A stretch of 64,000 bases of DNA from Bacillota bacterium (lineage in GTDB: Bacteria > Bacillota > Bacilli > Paenibacillales > NBRC-103111). The stretch is taken from contig JAEWGW010000046.1 in the NCBI GenBank assembly GCA_023388055.1, positions 142,523-206,522 on the forward strand, read 5' to 3'. The stretch's first letter is position 1. Every line of letters starts with the position of its first letter. The notes under the pieces are model-generated. The model searched no databases. It was not told where the DNA came from and worked only from the letters and a program-made list of their open reading frames with translations. Position numbers and translations under genes: made by a program. This document shows positions 18,523-27,446 of the stretch, one piece after another.

Positions 18523-19362
18523 TTATTGCTTCAGGCCGCTGGTGCTGATGCCGTCCACAATGTACTTTTGGAAGATGAAGAAGATGGTGCAGATCGGCAG
18601 TAGGGAGAGCGTCGCCATGGCGAACATGCCGCCCCAGTTGTTCACGGATTCGGCGTCCAGGAACAGCTTCAGAGCCAGGGAAACCGGATAGTTCTCCGGA
18701 CGGTTCAGATACAAGAGCGGTGTCAGGAAGTCATCCCATCTCCAGTAGAAGGAGAAGATGGTGGCGGTGATCATGGCCGGCACAATCAGCGGGAGAATAA
18801 TCCGGAAGAAGATGCTGTATTTGGTACAGCCGTCAATCTTGGCCGCTTCATCCAGCTCCCGCGGAATGGTGCGGATAAACTGCATGATCAGGAAGATGAA
18901 GAACGGTGTGGCGAAATAATGCGGCAGGATAACCGGCTTGAAGGTGGACAGCCAGCCCAGCTTGGAGTACATGATGTACTGGGGAATCACAACTACGTCA
19001 TTGGGCAGCATCATCACGCCCATTACACAGGTGAACAGAATAGCGCTTCCCTTGAAGGGAATCCTGGCTAAACCGTAAGCAACCAACGCGGAGGAGCATA
19101 CCGCTCCGATAGTGGCGAAGGTGGCGATAAACAGCGAGTTTTTGAAGAAGGTGGCAAAGGTGGTATTGGCGAAGCCCTTCCAGCCCGTCACATAATTGTT
19201 AAACTCCAGATGGCTGGGAATCAGGGAAAAGGCGTTGCCGAAAATTTCATCATTGGGCTTCAAGGAGCTGGAGATCAGCCACAGGATGGGGTAAATCATG
19301 ACGATGGCGATAGCACCGACGATAATATGATACAGGTACGGTTGTATTTTTTTGTATGTCAT
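18523..19362 (-). CDS. Carbohydrate ABC transporter permease, MalG type
   Basis: 279 residues and six hydrophobic segments. The EAA loop (LDEAAKIDGCTKYSIFFRII, about residues 188-207) contacts the ATPase. It is the second inner-membrane subunit of a type I sugar importer. It starts 15 bases after the stop of the MalF-type partner. No dedicated ATPase gene is nearby, which is normal for Paenibacillus sugar systems that share a common MsmX-type ATPase. Confidence 0.95.
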   Translation of the reverse strand: MTYKKIQPYLYHIIVGAIAIVMIYPILWLISSSLKPNDEIFGNAFSLIPSHLEFNNYVTGWKGFANTTFATFFKNSLFIATFATIGAVCSSALVAYGLARIPFKGSAILFTCVMGVMMLPNDVVVIPQYIMYSKLGWLSTFKPVILPHYFATPFFIFLIMQFIRTIPRELDEAAKIDGCTKYSIFFRIILPLIVPAMITATIFSFYWRWDDFLTPLLYLNRPENYPVSLALKLFLDAESVNNWGGMFAMATLSLLPICTIFFIFQKYIVDGISTSGLKQ

Positions 19363-19377
19363 GGCTTCTTCCCCCTC

Positions 19378-20319
19378 TTATTCGTAATGGACCCACAGCT
19401 TGGACAGCCTGAACAGGGTGAATGTGATCAGTGCGATAATAATCAGCATTACCCATGCCATTGCTGAGGCATAACCCATGTCGAAGAAGCGGAATGCCTT
19501 CTGGTACAGGTACAGCGAATAAAGCAGGGTGTTATCCAGGGGACCGCCTTCACCTCTGGAGATGATGTACGCCGGCGTAAAGGTCATAAACGCGGAAATG
19601 GTCTGCATGATCAGGTTGAACAGAATGATCGGGCTGAGCAGCGGCAGGGTAATATTGAAGAACTGGCGCACCTTGTTGGCTCCGTCAACCGAAGCGGCTT
19701 CATAATAGGAGCTCGGGATGTTCTTCAAGCCGGCCAGGAAGATCAGCATGGAGGAGCCGAACTGCCAAACAGACAAGGCGATAAGCGTGTACAACGCGGT
19801 GCCGGGATTGCCGATCCAGTTGGTGGAAACATCAATGCCGATAGCGCCCAGTGCAGAGTTGACAAGGCCTTTGTCGCCGAAAATTTGCGACCACATAATC
19901 GCAACGGCTACGCTGCCGCCGATCAGGGAAGGCAGGTAATAAGCGGAGCGGTAAAACCCGATGCCCTTAATGGCGTTTTTGAGAAGCATCGCCACGATCA
20001 AGGCGAAGGTTAAACGGAACGGAACACTGAGGAATACATACGTAAACGTGACCTGGAAGGACTTCATGATCTTCTCGTCATTAGTGAAGATCTTCTGGTA
20101 GTTGTCGAAGCCTACCCAAGATGGCGAGGAAAGCAAGTCATAGTTCGTAAAGGAGTAATAAAGGGAAGATAAAATGGGGTACAGGGTGAAAATCAGGAAT
20201 CCGAGAATAAAGGGAGCCGCGAATACGTATCCGACTACATTATCGTTATCCAGAAACCTGGTCAGGCGGCCAGTTTTGCGAGCACCCGCTTTCAGCTGCC
20301 CGGCATCTGCTGTTTTCAT
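19378..20319 (-). CDS. Carbohydrate ABC transporter permease, MalF type
   Basis: 313 residues from the ATG at 20319 (AAAGGAG 10 bases upstream). There are six hydrophobic segments after a basic N-terminus. The EAA loop is YYEAASVDGANKVRQFFNIT (about residues 210-229). It partners with the MalG-type permease immediately downstream, and its cognate binding protein is at 22470-23813. An intrinsic terminator and an ABC exporter separate it from the binding protein gene, so it needs its own promoter within about 20320-20470. Confidence 0.95.
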   Translation of the reverse strand: MKTADAGQLKAGARKTGRLTRFLDNDNVVGYVFAAPFILGFLIFTLYPILSSLYYSFTNYDLLSSPSWVGFDNYQKIFTNDEKIMKSFQVTFTYVFLSVPFRLTFALIVAMLLKNAIKGIGFYRSAYYLPSLIGGSVAVAIMWSQIFGDKGLVNSALGAIGIDVSTNWIGNPGTALYTLIALSVWQFGSSMLIFLAGLKNIPSSYYEAASVDGANKVRQFFNITLPLLSPIILFNLIMQTISAFMTFTPAYIISRGEGGPLDNTLLYSLYLYQKAFRFFDMGYASAMAWVMLIIIALITFTLFRLSKLWVHYE

Positions 20320-20472
20320 GTGACTCAACTCCTTTAGTGGTATGTCAGCTTGCATGTTTTGCTTGGCTTCATGCTTTTATTATCCGCTAAAAGTGCCATT
20401 GTTAGAATTCAAAAAACCGTTTACTTTGTACAAAAAACAGAGAAATCTCCGTATAAAAAACGGGTTGCCTAA

Positions 20473-20510
20473 AACAAAAAACCGTATCCCCAAGGCTCCC
20501 GGGAATACGG
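20473..20510 (-). terminator. Terminator of the ABC exporter gene
   Basis: CCGTATCCC (20482-20490) pairs with GGGAATACGG (20501-20510). On the minus strand TTTTTTGTTTT follows. Confidence 0.8.
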
Positions 20511-20529
20511 AATTTTGTACAGCTCCTGA

Positions 20530-22314
20530 CTATGCCTGCAATTGCTTTAATTGGAAAAACTCGCCCTGCCGCTCCATCAGCTCCTGGTAGGTGCCGACCT
20601 CGGCCACCCGGCCGTTTTTCATAACGACGATCCGGTCGGCGTCACGGATGGTGGATAAGCGGTGGGCCACGATAAAGGTGGTGCGCCCGCGGATCAGCTC
20701 CTGCATAGCCTTCTGGACCACATGCTCGGATATATTATCCAAGGCGGAGGTGGCTTCGTCCAGCAGAATAATCTCGGGATTGCGGATCATGGCTCTGGCA
20801 ATGGCGATCCGCTGCCGCTGGCCGCCGGACAGCTTGCCGCCGTGTTCGCCGATCAAGGTATCCAGGCCGTCGGGCATTTCGGCGATGACATCCTGCAGGT
20901 TGGCCATACGGACAACCTCCATCACCCGCTCCTCCGGCACATTGTCCAGGCCGAAGGTAATATTGCTGCGGATGCTCCCGGAGAAGAGCACGGTGGTCTG
21001 GGGCACAACGGCCAGCTTTTGCCGGTAGAGACGCATATCCAGCTCATCCATGGGAACACCGTCTACCAGGATGTGGCCCGCATTAGGCCGATAGAAGCCT
21101 ACGACCATACTAAGAACAGTGGATTTGCCGGCCCCCGACTCTCCTACGAAGGCAATGCACTCACCCGGCTTCACACTCAGATTGAACTCGGAGAGTACAT
21201 GCTTGTCCGTATCCTGGTAGCTGAACTGGACATTCTGGAATTCGAATGCCCCGCGGAACGACTCCACCTTCCGGGTTCCCTGATATTCCTCCACCTGATT
21301 GGAGGTCAGCACCTCCGAGATGGAATGGATGGATTCGAAGCCTCTTGCAAACTGGGGATATACACTCAGAATGGCGTTCAGCGACGAAAGGATGGTGGCG
21401 AAGAAACCCTGATACATGACCACATCCCCTACGGGAATTTTGCCGTTGTATGCCATGACACAGGTAAATCCGAGGCATAGGGCCTGGAACAGTGTGAACA
21501 CAACCCAGCTGGATGCACCGAATAAGGCCTCGGTAATGTCCAGCCGGTAACCCTTGCCCTTCAGCTCGTGAAGGGTATTGTCCACCTTCTCGATTTCGAA
21601 CTCGTCCAACCCGTGGGCCCGGGTAACGGGTATCATCTCCACTGTCTCCGCAACCTGGCCGGACATGTGCTCAATGTGACGGCGGAATTCCCGGTTGCGG
21701 CTGCGGATTTTTTTGCGGAAGGAGGTAATCAGGATGGCACCGAAGGGGATGACCATAATGAAGAATGCCGATACGGTCAAGCTTTTGGTCAGCGTCAAGG
21801 CAATTGCGATCAGTACGTTGGTAATGGCAGGGATGAAGGAATACATCATCTGCTTGGATAAGGTTTCAATCGCTTCCACGTCACGGAGCACCTTGGATTG
21901 CAGCTTACCGGAGCGCAGATCCGAATGGTACGACATGGACAGATGCTGCAGCTTGCGGATCAGCGTCCCCCGCAGTCCCGCTTCCACCTGCCGCGAGGAG
22001 CGGCTCATAAAGCTGACGTGGATTACTGCAGAGGGAATGTTCTGGATAATGACAACCGCCAGCAGCGCCAGGTCAATCCACAGCCAATTCAGATTCTCCG
22101 GCTTCGGCCCGCTGAGGCGGTTAATCATATCTGCGGTTACAATGGGGATGACCCATGTAGGCGCATGCTTCAGAATGTAAAATACCAAGGACAACAGCAA
22201 ATTCATCCGCAGGCCCTTGTACAACAACATGAGGATGTGAAAGGGGCGATCCTTGCGCAGACTCCCATCCATGAATAATTGTTCAAAATCAAGCGGCTTT
22301 CCCAAGTTGGCCAT
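20530..22314 (-). CDS. ABC exporter, fused membrane and ATPase domains
   Basis: 594 residues. The N-terminal ABC_membrane domain has about six segments (residues 40-330). The C-terminal nucleotide-binding domain shows Walker A GESGAGKST, signature LSGGQRQRIAIARA, Walker B IILLDEATSALD and the switch VAHRLSTIRDAD. It is a homodimeric or heterodimeric half-transporter for lipids, drugs or peptides; the cargo is unknown. It is an exporter lying between the binding-protein and permease genes of an importer, with its own terminators on both sides, so it is probably an independent insertion in the locus. Confidence 0.93.
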   Translation of the reverse strand: MANLGKPLDFEQLFMDGSLRKDRPFHILMLLYKGLRMNLLLSLVFYILKHAPTWVIPIVTADMINRLSGPKPENLNWLWIDLALLAVVIIQNIPSAVIHVSFMSRSSRQVEAGLRGTLIRKLQHLSMSYHSDLRSGKLQSKVLRDVEAIETLSKQMMYSFIPAITNVLIAIALTLTKSLTVSAFFIMVIPFGAILITSFRKKIRSRNREFRRHIEHMSGQVAETVEMIPVTRAHGLDEFEIEKVDNTLHELKGKGYRLDITEALFGASSWVVFTLFQALCLGFTCVMAYNGKIPVGDVVMYQGFFATILSSLNAILSVYPQFARGFESIHSISEVLTSNQVEEYQGTRKVESFRGAFEFQNVQFSYQDTDKHVLSEFNLSVKPGECIAFVGESGAGKSTVLSMVVGFYRPNAGHILVDGVPMDELDMRLYRQKLAVVPQTTVLFSGSIRSNITFGLDNVPEERVMEVVRMANLQDVIAEMPDGLDTLIGEHGGKLSGGQRQRIAIARAMIRNPEIILLDEATSALDNISEHVVQKAMQELIRGRTTFIVAHRLSTIRDADRIVVMKNGRVAEVGTYQELMERQGEFFQLKQLQA

Positions 22315-22430
22315 TTTCTCTTTTTTCTCTCCCGTCCTTCTTGTTATCGGTTACACACATCCACCCCATATTAGGGCCGCTTCAGGCGGGAGTCAATAGT
22401 CCTGACTCTTGCTGAGAGGGCAAATAAACA

Positions 22431-22462
22431 GAAAAAACCCCCGGATATTCATCCGGAGGCGG
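22431..22462 (-). terminator. Terminator of the binding-protein gene
   Basis: On the minus strand CCTCCGGATGAATATCCGGGGG is followed by TTTTTT, directly after the stop at 22470. Confidence 0.88.
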
Positions 22463-22469
22463 GTAATTC

Positions 22470-23813
22470 TTATTTATTCTTGGCAAGCACCGCATTGGCA
22501 TCCTTGCGGAACTTGGCGGCAGCGTCAGCTATCGAAATCTTCTTGTAGATGATTTGCTCGCTGATATCCTTCAGCAGCTTCTCCACTTCTACAGAGCCCA
22601 CAGGGTTCGGGGGATCCATCGGGCTGCTGTTTTGCTCAGCCCAAGCCACGAAGTCGAATACCTTCACTTCTGCCGGAGTCAGGAGAGGCTTCAGGGCTTC
22701 CTTCACCTTGGAGGATACAGGTACGCCGCGTTCGCCCTTGATAATTTTGTTGGCTTCAATATCATTGATCCAGAAGCTGATGAACTTCGCCGCTTCTTCC
22801 TTTTGCTTGGAGTTCTTAGTGACGGAGAAGTACATGCTGGGCTTCAGGAACAAGCCTTTGTTGGCACCGGGGCCCGGCATCGGCTGGAGCTCCAGGTCAC
22901 GCTTCGCAGTGCTTTGCAGCAGCACGAATTGGTTGGACCAGCCTACAGTGGAGATGGAGTTGCCCATAACCATTTCGTCTTCTTCCGGTGTGCCCTTCTT
23001 GGTGGCTTCCTTGTCCAGAGTCAGCAGCATGCCGGAATCATACCATTTTTGGTACATGGTGAAGTAGTCTACAAACGGCTTATCATCGGCATAGGACAAT
23101 CCGGTGCCGTCTTCCTTGTACATCTTCATGCCCAAGGTGCGCAGATAGTACGGGAAGTATACGTCATGACGGAAGCCGCCCATAATCTTGCCTTTGCCCT
23201 TGGCTGCTTCGCCGATTTTGGTCAGGTCATCCCAGGTCCAATCCTTCTTGGGGGCATCGACGCCCAGGGTTTTCAGCATGTTGAAGTCCATGGTGATACC
23301 CAGTGCGTTGACACCCAGGTTCATGGCTACCAGCTTGTCTTTTACCTTGCCGCCGTCCACTGCATTGGCACTGACGCTGGAGATATCCAGAATGCCGTTT
23401 TTGGTGTACGGAGTCAGATCCTCAAGCTGGTCACGCCCGCCGTATTGGGTCAGGTAGGAAATGTCCATTTGGATGATGTCGGGAAGCTGATTGGCAGCAG
23501 CTTGGGGAGCCAGCTTCTTCCAGTAGTCATCAAAAGGCGCATATTCCGATTCGATGGTCACATGCGGGTTTGCTTTTTGGTACATCTCGATAACCTTCAG
23601 GGTGTAATCATGTCTGGCTTGGCCGCCCCACCAGGCGATCCGCAGCTTTACCGGATCTTTTTTGGCGCCGGCTGTAGCTCCAGCTGAAGCTGCACCTGCT
23701 GTAGGCGCTGCGCTTGCTCCGGAATCCTTTTTGTCTCCACCGCCGCCGCAACCGGCTGCAGTCACAAGCAGAGCAGCGGATAAAACTGCTGTAATTGTCT
23801 TTTTCACGTTCAT
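22470..23813 (-). CDS. Extracellular sugar-binding lipoprotein of ABC transporter
   Basis: 447 residues. A lipoprotein signal peptide ends in the lipobox LLVTAAGC (Cys ~22), followed by a Gly/Asp/Ala-rich linker and a mature cluster-B (MalE/UgpB-type) binding fold. KLRIAWWGGQARHDYTLKVI and LPDIIQMDISYLTQYGG are typical. It delivers oligosaccharide to the permeases at 18523-20319. A TGGAAGTGCTTTCA sequence at 23850-23863 resembles a CcpA cre site, consistent with catabolite control. The two-component pair directly upstream is the probable specific regulator. Confidence 0.94.
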   Translation of the reverse strand: MNVKKTITAVLSAALLVTAAGCGGGGDKKDSGASAAPTAGAASAGATAGAKKDPVKLRIAWWGGQARHDYTLKVIEMYQKANPHVTIESEYAPFDDYWKKLAPQAAANQLPDIIQMDISYLTQYGGRDQLEDLTPYTKNGILDISSVSANAVDGGKVKDKLVAMNLGVNALGITMDFNMLKTLGVDAPKKDWTWDDLTKIGEAAKGKGKIMGGFRHDVYFPYYLRTLGMKMYKEDGTGLSYADDKPFVDYFTMYQKWYDSGMLLTLDKEATKKGTPEEDEMVMGNSISTVGWSNQFVLLQSTAKRDLELQPMPGPGANKGLFLKPSMYFSVTKNSKQKEEAAKFISFWINDIEANKIIKGERGVPVSSKVKEALKPLLTPAEVKVFDFVAWAEQNSSPMDPPNPVGSVEVEKLLKDISEQIIYKKISIADAAAKFRKDANAVLAKNK

Positions 23814-23892
23814 TCCTCCCCTTTATGATTAAGCGAGCTTGGAAGTGCTTTCATTCCTTACACCGTTATTATCCGTTATTTTGACCCGACTT

Positions 23893-25485
23893 TTAATCCA
23901 AAAATCCGTCATCCTTGTTTAAAAAACCGAGTTGTGTGGGAGATTTCATATATTCGGAGGGGGTACATCCCACCACTTTCTTAAAAACCTGACTGAAATA
24001 TTGGGGGTTATCCCCGAACCCCAGCTGCTCCGCCAGCTCAAAAATCTTCACATCCTCATTCTGGGCGATTCGTTCGGCCGCTTTTTTGACCCGCAGCTTG
24101 ATCACATAGTTAGAGAATTTATCTCCGGTTTCTTTCTTGAATAGCTTGCCCAAATAATCGGCATTCATGTACAGCATCTGGTTAGCCACCCAATTCAGCG
24201 ACAGCTCCGGATCAGAGATATGACTGTTTATAATATCCAGCACCTTGCCGATAATGGCCGAATGCTTTTGCTTGTTTTGCTCATAGTGCTTTTTGGCAAT
24301 TTCCCTGGCCACCTGGAGGAAGGTCTGCTGAATGCCGGGCAGGGTATCCGTCTCCAGAAGCTGCACCAGCTTGTTCATGTAACGGGTAATGTCCTCCTTG
24401 CCGCCCTGGCGGATCATGGCCATATAGCTTTGGATGATATAGGACTTGGAGGTGTGCAGGTCCTGCCGCATCTCCGCCACCTGCTTGAACAGCCGCTGAA
24501 TGGTTTCCTCGGCATGCTCGATCTGGCCGGATTTGATCTGCAGCAGGAAGCTGTCCTCATCAAACGGCAGCTCGGCAATCACCTGCGTCTCCGGAGCCTG
24601 GATATCCCGGAGGGTGATCAGGCTTCCTTCCCCCAGATAGAAGCGGTGGTTGAGACATTCCAGCGTTTGTTTGTACAGGAGCCTCGCCTGGGCCATATCC
24701 CCCGGCTCGCTCAGGGCAATGGTCAGTCCCATCTTATAGAAGCCCTGAAAGGTCTGCCGGATGTCCGCCATCCGCTGATAGGTTTCCTCCGGATGCCCGT
24801 TCTCCTCAATCAGCAGCAGCACCTGATGGCCTACTGTGGAGCTCAGCAGCGGCCTGTCAAGAATTTCCTCGGCGATGTTCTTGACCGCAAACAGATGCTC
24901 AAATTCAAAAGGACCTTCCAGCTGGAATAAAATCAGGCGCACCGGGCGATTCTCCCAATGCAGGTCGAACAGCTTGCAATAATAGTCCCAGTCCTGGCTG
25001 CCGTACATTTTGTTGGTGACGAATTCCTTGAGGAACTGCTCCTTCACATGAGGCATCACCTTGTCCAGCCTGTGCTTCAAATTCTGGACAAATTGCTCCC
25101 TTCCTTCGGATTGCTGAAGATCCTCCACCAGCTCCCTCAGGGAATCCTCGATAACCGATTCATTGCAGGGTTTCAGCAGATAATGCTTAACGCCATACTG
25201 CATGGCGGTTTTGGCGTAATCGAATTCACTGAAGCCGGACAACAGGATGAAGCGGATATCGGGATTAATGGCCTTCACCTTGGCCACCAGCTCCAGTCCG
25301 TCCATGCCGGGCATACGGATATCGCTGATGATAATGTCGGGCGGGGTAGAAACGATAAAATCCAGCGCCTCCAGCCCGTTTCGGGCTGTTCCTGCCAGCT
25401 CTGTGCCGCAGGCCTGCCAATTTACGATTTGAGAAATGCCTGTCAGGATGATGCGTTCGTCATCCACCAGCAGAACCTTATACAT
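23893..25485 (-). CDS. YesN-type response regulator (REC + AraC)
   Basis: 530 residues. The start is the ATG at 25485, giving the receiver domain opening MYKVLLVDDERII. The phospho-acceptor Asp lies in PDIIISDIRMPGMDG (about residue 54). A long helical linker (about 120-420) precedes a C-terminal AraC-type double helix-turn-helix (IFELAEQLGFGDNPQYFSQV; VGCTPSEYMKSP). It overlaps the kinase gene by 8 bases, so the two are translationally coupled. It probably activates the sugar transporter genes downstream. Confidence 0.95.
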   Translation of the reverse strand: MYKVLLVDDERIILTGISQIVNWQACGTELAGTARNGLEALDFIVSTPPDIIISDIRMPGMDGLELVAKVKAINPDIRFILLSGFSEFDYAKTAMQYGVKHYLLKPCNESVIEDSLRELVEDLQQSEGREQFVQNLKHRLDKVMPHVKEQFLKEFVTNKMYGSQDWDYYCKLFDLHWENRPVRLILFQLEGPFEFEHLFAVKNIAEEILDRPLLSSTVGHQVLLLIEENGHPEETYQRMADIRQTFQGFYKMGLTIALSEPGDMAQARLLYKQTLECLNHRFYLGEGSLITLRDIQAPETQVIAELPFDEDSFLLQIKSGQIEHAEETIQRLFKQVAEMRQDLHTSKSYIIQSYMAMIRQGGKEDITRYMNKLVQLLETDTLPGIQQTFLQVAREIAKKHYEQNKQKHSAIIGKVLDIINSHISDPELSLNWVANQMLYMNADYLGKLFKKETGDKFSNYVIKLRVKKAAERIAQNEDVKIFELAEQLGFGDNPQYFSQVFKKVVGCTPSEYMKSPTQLGFLNKDDGFLD

Positions 25486-27271
25486 GCAGATCATCCCTTT
25501 CCAGCGGAATATGAACCAGAATACGCGTGCCCCGCTGCGGCTCGCTTTGGATCTCCAATCCGTAATGCTCCCCAAAAGCCAGCACAATCCGTTCCCGGAT
25601 GTTCGCCAGTCCGATGCCGTTGCCCTTGGACTGCACCTCACCGCGGCGCACCTGCTCCAGCATATCGGAAACCATCCCCGGCCCGTTATCCTCTACGGTC
25701 ACCACCAGATGGTCCAGCTCCTCCCGGGCGCGGATGGTAATATGGCAGGGATTGACCATCGGCTCAAGAGCATGATGAATGGCATTTTCCACTAGAGGCT
25801 GCAGAGTCAGCTTTGGAATGGGACAGGAATAAAAATGCTGCGGCACCTCTTGCTCAAATACCAGACGCTCCTCAAACCGGGTCTGTTGAATGGTCAAATA
25901 ATGGCGGATAATATCCAATTCCTGCCCCAAAGTGACGATGGATTCCTTTTGGCTGATGGAATTGCGCAGCAGAAACCCGAGGGATTCCACCATCCTGGAA
26001 ATTTGCACCTGCCCCCCCATTTTCGCCTCCCAATTAATGGACTCCAGGGTGTTGTACAAAAAATGCGGATTAATCTGAGCCTGCAGCGCCTTAAATTGAG
26101 TTTCCTTAATGGTCAGCTGTTTGGCATAATTTTCGTGGATCAGCTCGTCAATCTGCTGGATCATAATCCTGAAGGTCCGGTGCAGCTGCCCGATCTCATC
26201 CTTGTTCAGGTTGTTACCCGCCGTCAGATCAGCAATTCCATCCGTGGTGAAATCCCCCTTCTGCACCTGCTTCATTCTGCCGATGAGCTCCTCGATGGGG
26301 CCTGTTATCCCCTGAGCCACCCGGAAGGCAACCAGAATGATCGCCAGCATACTGGCGGAAAAAACCGCAATCAGCAGATTCTTCATCCATGAAATCCGCT
26401 CGAATATTGTATCAAAGGGAATGATGCTGGAGTAAATCCAGCCGGTATAGCCGGAAATCATCTGGGACACGAAGATTTTGTGACCGTTTTCATTCCGCAC
26501 CTCATAATCATGGGTCAGGGGCGTATGAAGATAGTCTCGCTGGGCCCCTACCAAGGAGTCCTTTCCGGAAAAAATCAGTCCCTTGTCCGTCGAAATTAAT
26601 AGCTCACCGGAAGCTAGCTCCGATCCGGCGGCAATATCATGGACAATCTCGTTCATGCGGATGCGGACCACCAGTACACCAAGTGTCTCCAGGTCCAACC
26701 TGAGATTGGAGTTATAGGAACGGATGAGCCGGGTCGCCACCAGGTACGGATCCCCTTGCATGGATATCATCCACCGCAGTCCGCCTTCTCCTTCGTTGGC
26801 TTCGTTCCAAATGCCGCGTTTGTATTCCTCCGTCCACACCGCTTCCCGGCCGGCCGAAATAATGTTGCCCGACAAATCCATTATATCGGCCGTGGCGACA
26901 TATTTTTCGGACCCTGCAAACTGGACCAGGCGGAGGATCATATCATCGCGGATTTTGTGGCGCTCATAATTCATTTCAGAGGGATCAGCTCTCAACGCGT
27001 TCAGCTTACTTTGGATCGTAGGGTCGGTGGCAATATTGAAGCTGGTATTTTCAATGCCTCTCAGCTCATTCTCAATACTGTTGGCCGTCAAATTCAGCAT
27101 CTGCGAGGACCGTTCGTAAATTTGCCTGTCATAAATCGAATAGGCGTATTGAAGCACGCCATAGGTCAGCATGATACAGCCTATCATAATGGAGAACAGC
27201 ATAATGAACAGCTTCAGCTTAATCCGCAGATTGCGGTAAAATTGTGTGACGGAATGGAATAGCCTTCTCAT
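25478..27271 (-). CDS. YesM-type sensor histidine kinase
   Basis: 597 residues from the ATG at 27271 (AAGGGGTGG upstream). Transmembrane helix 1 spans residues 18-40, followed by an extracellular dCache-like sensor to about residue 290. Transmembrane helix 2 (FSASMLAIILVAFRVAQGIT) and a HAMP domain come next. The His_kinase box is QAQINPHFLYNTLESINWEA, where the His is the phosphorylation site. The HATPase domain has VENAIHHALEPM and VEDNGPGM with GIGLANIRERI. It senses a ligand outside the cell and phosphorylates the overlapping YesN-type regulator; the signal is presumably a plant or wall carbohydrate. Confidence 0.95.
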   Translation of the reverse strand: MRRLFHSVTQFYRNLRIKLKLFIMLFSIMIGCIMLTYGVLQYAYSIYDRQIYERSSQMLNLTANSIENELRGIENTSFNIATDPTIQSKLNALRADPSEMNYERHKIRDDMILRLVQFAGSEKYVATADIMDLSGNIISAGREAVWTEEYKRGIWNEANEGEGGLRWMISMQGDPYLVATRLIRSYNSNLRLDLETLGVLVVRIRMNEIVHDIAAGSELASGELLISTDKGLIFSGKDSLVGAQRDYLHTPLTHDYEVRNENGHKIFVSQMISGYTGWIYSSIIPFDTIFERISWMKNLLIAVFSASMLAIILVAFRVAQGITGPIEELIGRMKQVQKGDFTTDGIADLTAGNNLNKDEIGQLHRTFRIMIQQIDELIHENYAKQLTIKETQFKALQAQINPHFLYNTLESINWEAKMGGQVQISRMVESLGFLLRNSISQKESIVTLGQELDIIRHYLTIQQTRFEERLVFEQEVPQHFYSCPIPKLTLQPLVENAIHHALEPMVNPCHITIRAREELDHLVVTVEDNGPGMVSDMLEQVRRGEVQSKGNGIGLANIRERIVLAFGEHYGLEIQSEPQRGTRILVHIPLERDDLHV

Positions 27272-27368
27272 GATCCACCCCTTTTCCGGATGCTTATCCA
27301 TAGATATTCCCATTTTCATTATACCGGAACCATACGGCTGTCCAAAGGGAAAAAGCAGTGCCGATTGT

Positions 27369-27414
27369 TAAAAAAGCCGACTCGAAGCATCCGGATGGAT
27401 GTCGAGCGGCTTCT
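27369..27414 (-). terminator. Terminator of the gamma-glutamyltransferase gene
   Basis: AAGCCGACTCGA and TCGAGCGGCTT form an imperfect stem. On the minus strand GGCTTTTTTAAC provides the T-run. Confidence 0.8.
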
Positions 27415-27446
27415 ACCACGGCGTGGGCCTTCCAATTATTTGTTTG

